From positions 1-9,094 of the forward strand of contig JAUXEH010000108.1 in NCBI GenBank assembly GCA_030620655.1: DNA of 9,094 nucleotides, in the 5' to 3' direction. Shown here in pieces: positions 6,761-9,094 of this stretch. The notes beneath the pieces are model-generated. The model had not been told where the DNA came from. It searched no databases and saw nothing but the letters and a program-made list of their open reading frames with translations. Source of the stretch: Candidatus Aminicenantota bacterium (GTDB lineage Bacteria; Acidobacteriota; Aminicenantia; Aminicenantales; Aminicenantaceae). The first letter of the stretch is position 1. Every line of letters begins with the position of its first letter. Both the position numbers and the translations under genes were made by a program.

Positions 6761-6782
6761 GAAGGATGCGAGGGACTACAAT
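6754..6782 (+). promoter_or_regulatory. Rightward sigma-70-like promoter for the exonuclease gene
   Basis: TTGTCA (6754-6759, five of six consensus bases) is followed after 17 bases by TACAAT (6777-6782, also five of six). Initiation is expected near 6789, which leaves a short leader that still contains the GAGAGGA ribosome-binding sequence starting at 6789. This is the best-matching promoter in the window and probably drives the exonuclease and perhaps the aldo/keto reductase. Confidence 0.65.
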
Positions 6783-6806
6783 ACATCCGAGAGGACATTT
6801 TCCGGC

Positions 6807-7340
6807 ATGGACACAGATCGAGAAAAAGCGGCGTTCTGGGCCCGTTCCCTCCTGGAGCGCCTGGACTGGGTGATCCTGGATACGGAGACCACCGGGATCT
6901 CGCCTCACGATGAGATCGTCCAGATCGCCGTGCTCGCCCCGGACGGGGAGGCGCTTCTGGACACAATGATCCGTCCCACCCGCTCCATTCCCAACGAGGC
7001 GACCGGTATCCACGGGATCACAGACGCAGATGTGGCCGACGCCCCGCCCTTTCCCGTGATCTTCCCGCGGCTGAAAGAGATAATCGCCGGCAAGACCGTC
7101 ATAATCTACAATGCCCCCTTCGATGTGCGTCTGATCCGTCAGACGCTGGCCATACACAACCTGCCTCCCCCGGGCATCGAGGGCGAACGGGTCGAGTGCG
7201 CCATGCTGCAGTATTCAGCCTGGTATGGGGAGCTCTGGCCTGATGGCGGCTACAAGTGGCAGAGACTGAGGGGCGGAGACCACACCGCATTGGGAGACTG
7301 CCGTGCGACGCTGGCCGTCATCCGGAAGATGGCCGGGTGA
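6807..7340 (+). CDS. Stand-alone DnaQ-type 3'-5' exonuclease (DEDDh)
   Basis: This 177-residue protein consists of a single DnaQ/RNase T-like exonuclease domain after an 18-residue lead. Such enzymes remove nucleotides from 3' ends of DNA or RNA with two metal ions, in the cytoplasm. All four acidic ligands and the general base are visible: Asp25 and Glu27 in LDTETTG (Exo I), Asp106 in YNAPFDVRLI (Exo II), and His159 with Asp164 in DHTALGD (Exo III), giving the DEDDh pattern. The IHGIT motif at 68-72 is typical of polymerase III epsilon relatives. There is no polymerase, helicase or BRCT domain attached, and the protein is shorter than epsilon, so it is probably a repair or RNA-processing accessory rather than the replicative proofreader. 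GAGGA at 6791-6795 lies 11 bases before the ATG, a longish spacing. It may share a transcript with the reductase 51 bases downstream. Confidence 0.88.
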   Translation: MDTDREKAAFWARSLLERLDWVILDTETTGISPHDEIVQIAVLAPDGEALLDTMIRPTRSIPNEATGIHGITDADVADAPPFPVIFPRLKEIIAGKTVIIYNAPFDVRLIRQTLAIHNLPPPGIEGERVECAMLQYSAWYGELWPDGGYKWQRLRGGDHTALGDCRATLAVIRKMAG

Positions 7341-7391
7341 CGTTCCCTTCGGTCTTTTCAGAGGCGATGTAGCCCGTCAGGGAGGAGCACC

Positions 7392-8360
7392 ATGAAGAGA
7401 CGCAATTTTCTCAAAGCCGGCCTCTGCGGCTGTCTGGGCTTTTCCGGTATCGAACGAGGGATAGTCGGGGGCGATCAAAGATCCGGGATCTCCCGCATCC
7501 CGTTGCTGAAGCGTGAGCTCGGCCGAACCGGAGCAAAGCTGTCCCTGCTCGGCCTGGGCGGGGTGGCCCTGAGCGGCGAGTCTCCGGAGGCGGTCGCTGC
7601 GGTCGTGCGTGAGGCCGTCGACCACGGGGTCAACTACTTTGACGTGGCTCCCAGTTACGGCAATGCCGAGGAACTGCTGGGGCCGGCCCTCAAGCCCTAT
7701 CGCGACCAGGTCTTCCTGGCCTGCAAGACCCAGAGCCGGGACCGTCAGGGTGTTCTGGATGAGCTGGACCGTTCCCTCCTCAGGCTCCAGACCGACCGCA
7801 TCGACCTCTACCAGTTCCATGCCTTCACCACCGTGCGTGAGGTGGAGCAGGCCCTGGGCTGGAGGGGTGCCCTCGAGGCGGTCACACAGGCCAAGGCCGC
7901 GGGGAAGATCCGGTTTATCGGGTTTTCGGCCCACTCCGAGGCGGCGGCCCTGCGGGCCATGGATCTCTATGACTTCGACACCGTCCTCTTCCCGGTCAAT
8001 TATGTCTGCTATTTCAAGTCCGGGTTCGGACCGGAGATCGTCCGGCGGGCCATGAATCTGGGCATGGGCGTCCTGGCCATAAAGGCGTTGGCCCGTCAGC
8101 CCTGGCCCGATGAGTCGCTCAAACAGTTCTGGCCCAAGGCCTGGTATCAGCCGGTCACGGCACCCGAAGAGGCGGACCTGGCCCTGCGCTTCACCCTGTC
8201 CCAGCCGGTCACGGCGGCCATCCCCCCCGGCGACATCCGGCTTTTCCGCCGGGCCCTGGAGATTGCGCACGCTTTCTCACCCCTCAATGACGGTGAGATG
8301 AGGCGCCTGCGCCGGCTGAGCGAGGGGCTGACGCCTCTTTTTCCCCTGCCGTATGAATGA
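7392..8360 (+). CDS. Aldo/keto reductase with twin-arginine-type N-terminus
   Basis: This 322-residue protein is an aldo/keto reductase, an NAD(P)H-dependent (beta/alpha)8 enzyme that reduces aldehydes and ketones. The catalytic tetrad is visible: Asp84 and Tyr89 in NYFDVAPSYG, Lys112 in ACKTQ, and His143 in YQFHA. The strand KIRFIGFSAH at 172-181 and the QPVTAAIPPG motif at 271-280 fit the family. The N-terminus MKRRNFLKAG matches the twin-arginine R-R-x-F-L-K signature, followed by a short hydrophobic stretch to about residue 19, so export in folded form to the periplasm is possible; this is unusual for an NAD(P)H enzyme but is seen in a branch of the family. A strong GGAGGAG (7381-7387) sits just before the ATG. 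The gene lies 51 bases after the exonuclease on the same strand. The substrate is unknown. QPVTA occurs twice, 18 residues apart, probably by chance. Confidence 0.9.
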   Translation: MKRRNFLKAGLCGCLGFSGIERGIVGGDQRSGISRIPLLKRELGRTGAKLSLLGLGGVALSGESPEAVAAVVREAVDHGVNYFDVAPSYGNAEELLGPALKPYRDQVFLACKTQSRDRQGVLDELDRSLLRLQTDRIDLYQFHAFTTVREVEQALGWRGALEAVTQAKAAGKIRFIGFSAHSEAAALRAMDLYDFDTVLFPVNYVCYFKSGFGPEIVRRAMNLGMGVLAIKALARQPWPDESLKQFWPKAWYQPVTAPEEADLALRFTLSQPVTAAIPPGDIRLFRRALEIAHAFSPLNDGEMRRLRRLSEGLTPLFPLPYE

Positions 8361-8364
8361 GGGG

Positions 8365-9081
8365 CTACCAGCCGGTGTCCCCGAAATATGGTTTGCCGTC
8401 GGCGTCGTACAGGCCGCGCTCCATGGGGGAATCCAGGATCTCGGCCAGTTCTTCCGGGGAGAGAAACCTGGCCTGGTACATGAGTTGATACCGTTCCATC
8501 AGACGGACAAAGGAACGCATGTGGTTGCGCGATCCCTTCTCCAGGTTCTGGAAAAGCACGCGGACATCCTGGCTGTCCGATTTCTTCAGGTATTTCCTCA
8601 GGTCGTAGATGTCCAGGTCCTCGATGATGGCCCCGACCTCGAGTGCCGCCTGCAGGGAAGCACGCGCCTGAAAGGTCAGCTCGTTGTAGAGCTGCTGCAT
8701 CTCAGGGTCGGTAAATACGCCCACCGTGTCGTCCAAAATCGGGTCGAGCAGCCCGTATTTCTGGATCAAGATCCGTATGGCATTCATGTGCCGCTGCTCG
8801 CTGCGGGCGATGTTGCGGAAGATCCGGTGGCCCCATTCCTCGAAGAGTGTCAGGTACACATCGCGCGCCAGTTTCTCTTCCTCGCGCATGTGCAGCAGCC
8901 CTTTTTTCTCTTGGTTGCTCAGGTCTTCCATGGGCAGCCCGGCCAGGAGCGATTCCATTCCTCCGTCGAATCCGCTGCCGCCGTTGCCCCAGCGGCCCTT
9001 GCCCTTCCCGTTACCCTGGGCAAAGGCAGGTGCCAGGACCAGTCCCATGAGGGCCAGGATTGTGATGATCTTTCTTGTCAT
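8365..9081 (-). CDS. Exported DUF2202 ferritin-like protein
   Basis: This 238-residue protein starts with a signal peptide (TRKIITILALMGLVLAPAFA) probably cut after Ala21. A Gly/Lys-rich linker follows at about 23-41 (GNGKGKGRWGNGG), then a DUF2202 domain at about 52-200. The domain is ferritin-like. Putative metal-binding residues lie in MREEEKLARDVYL (65-77), SEQRHM (94-99), the IIEDLDIYDL helix (152-161) and SRNHMRSF (184-191). The biochemical role of DUF2202 is not established; by fold it could bind iron or another di-metal centre in the periplasm or outside the cell. The start is firm, with a perfect AGGAGG (9089-9094) seven bases upstream. It converges on the aldo/keto reductase with 4 bases between the stop codons. 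Its promoter lies beyond the right edge of the window, so operon membership is unknown. Confidence 0.88.
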   Translation of the reverse strand: MTRKIITILALMGLVLAPAFAQGNGKGKGRWGNGGSGFDGGMESLLAGLPMEDLSNQEKKGLLHMREEEKLARDVYLTLFEEWGHRIFRNIARSEQRHMNAIRILIQKYGLLDPILDDTVGVFTDPEMQQLYNELTFQARASLQAALEVGAIIEDLDIYDLRKYLKKSDSQDVRVLFQNLEKGSRNHMRSFVRLMERYQLMYQARFLSPEELAEILDSPMERGLYDADGKPYFGDTGW

Positions 9082-9088
9082 TGTATGA

Positions 9089-9094
9089 CCTCCT
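9089..9094 (-). promoter_or_regulatory. Consensus Shine-Dalgarno of the DUF2202 gene
   Basis: Read leftwards from the window edge, the sequence is AGGAGG followed by seven bases and ATG. This exact anti-16S match suggests strong translation and fixes the start of the DUF2202 gene. Confidence 0.8.

Noticed and set aside
8148..8215. A 14-base direct repeat (CAGCCGGTCACGGC) 54 bases apart in the aldo/keto reductase gene.
   Set aside because: Both copies encode QPVTA in frame within a well-formed domain, the second being part of the usual family motif; it is most simply a coincidence of codon use.

Overview
This is a GC-rich bacterial chromosomal window with eight complete, densely packed protein genes. 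There are no RNA genes, mobile elements, CRISPR arrays or gene-free stretches over 300 bases. The gene styles (thiolase and 3-hydroxyacyl-CoA dehydrogenase pair, RecA, NhaC carrier, twin-arginine-type aldo/keto reductase, DUF2202 ferritin-like protein) suggest a Gram-negative anaerobe or facultative anaerobe. A deltaproteobacterial (Desulfobacterota-like) lineage is my best guess, inferred from protein flavour only.

Left block, + strand, 58-3171: an acetyl-CoA acetyltransferase, a 3-hydroxybutyryl-CoA dehydrogenase and recA follow one another with gaps of only 13 and 20 bases, each with its own Shine-Dalgarno sequence. The first two interconvert acetyl-CoA, acetoacetyl-CoA and 3-hydroxybutyryl-CoA. 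recA appears to be carried as the third gene of this metabolic operon, with no visible SOS box directly in front of it. Its L2 DNA-binding loop carries unusual substitutions.

Middle block, - strand, 6717-3196: an NhaC-family Na+/H+ antiporter-type carrier is followed, 9 bases later, by a large putative lipoprotein. That lipoprotein joins a class C beta-lactamase-like serine hydrolase domain, an unassigned helical middle region and C-terminal TPR repeats. The Shine-Dalgarno sequence of the second gene overlaps the stop codon of the first, so the two are probably translationally coupled and may work together at the envelope.

Between 6718 and 6806 lies a compact divergent promoter region. Two good sigma-70-like promoters point in opposite directions and their -35 hexamers overlap. 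The leftward one leaves almost no leader before the carrier gene, which also lacks a Shine-Dalgarno sequence, so it may be read from a leaderless mRNA.

Right block: a stand-alone DnaQ-type 3'-5' exonuclease and a twin-arginine-type aldo/keto reductase run rightwards. They meet, tail to tail with 4 bases between, a leftward exported DUF2202 ferritin-like protein whose promoter lies outside the window.

Most of the window is ordinary core and accessory metabolism. The points most worth a second look are the carrier plus hydrolase-TPR lipoprotein unit, the placement and L2 loop of RecA, and the shared divergent promoter with its possible leaderless transcript.
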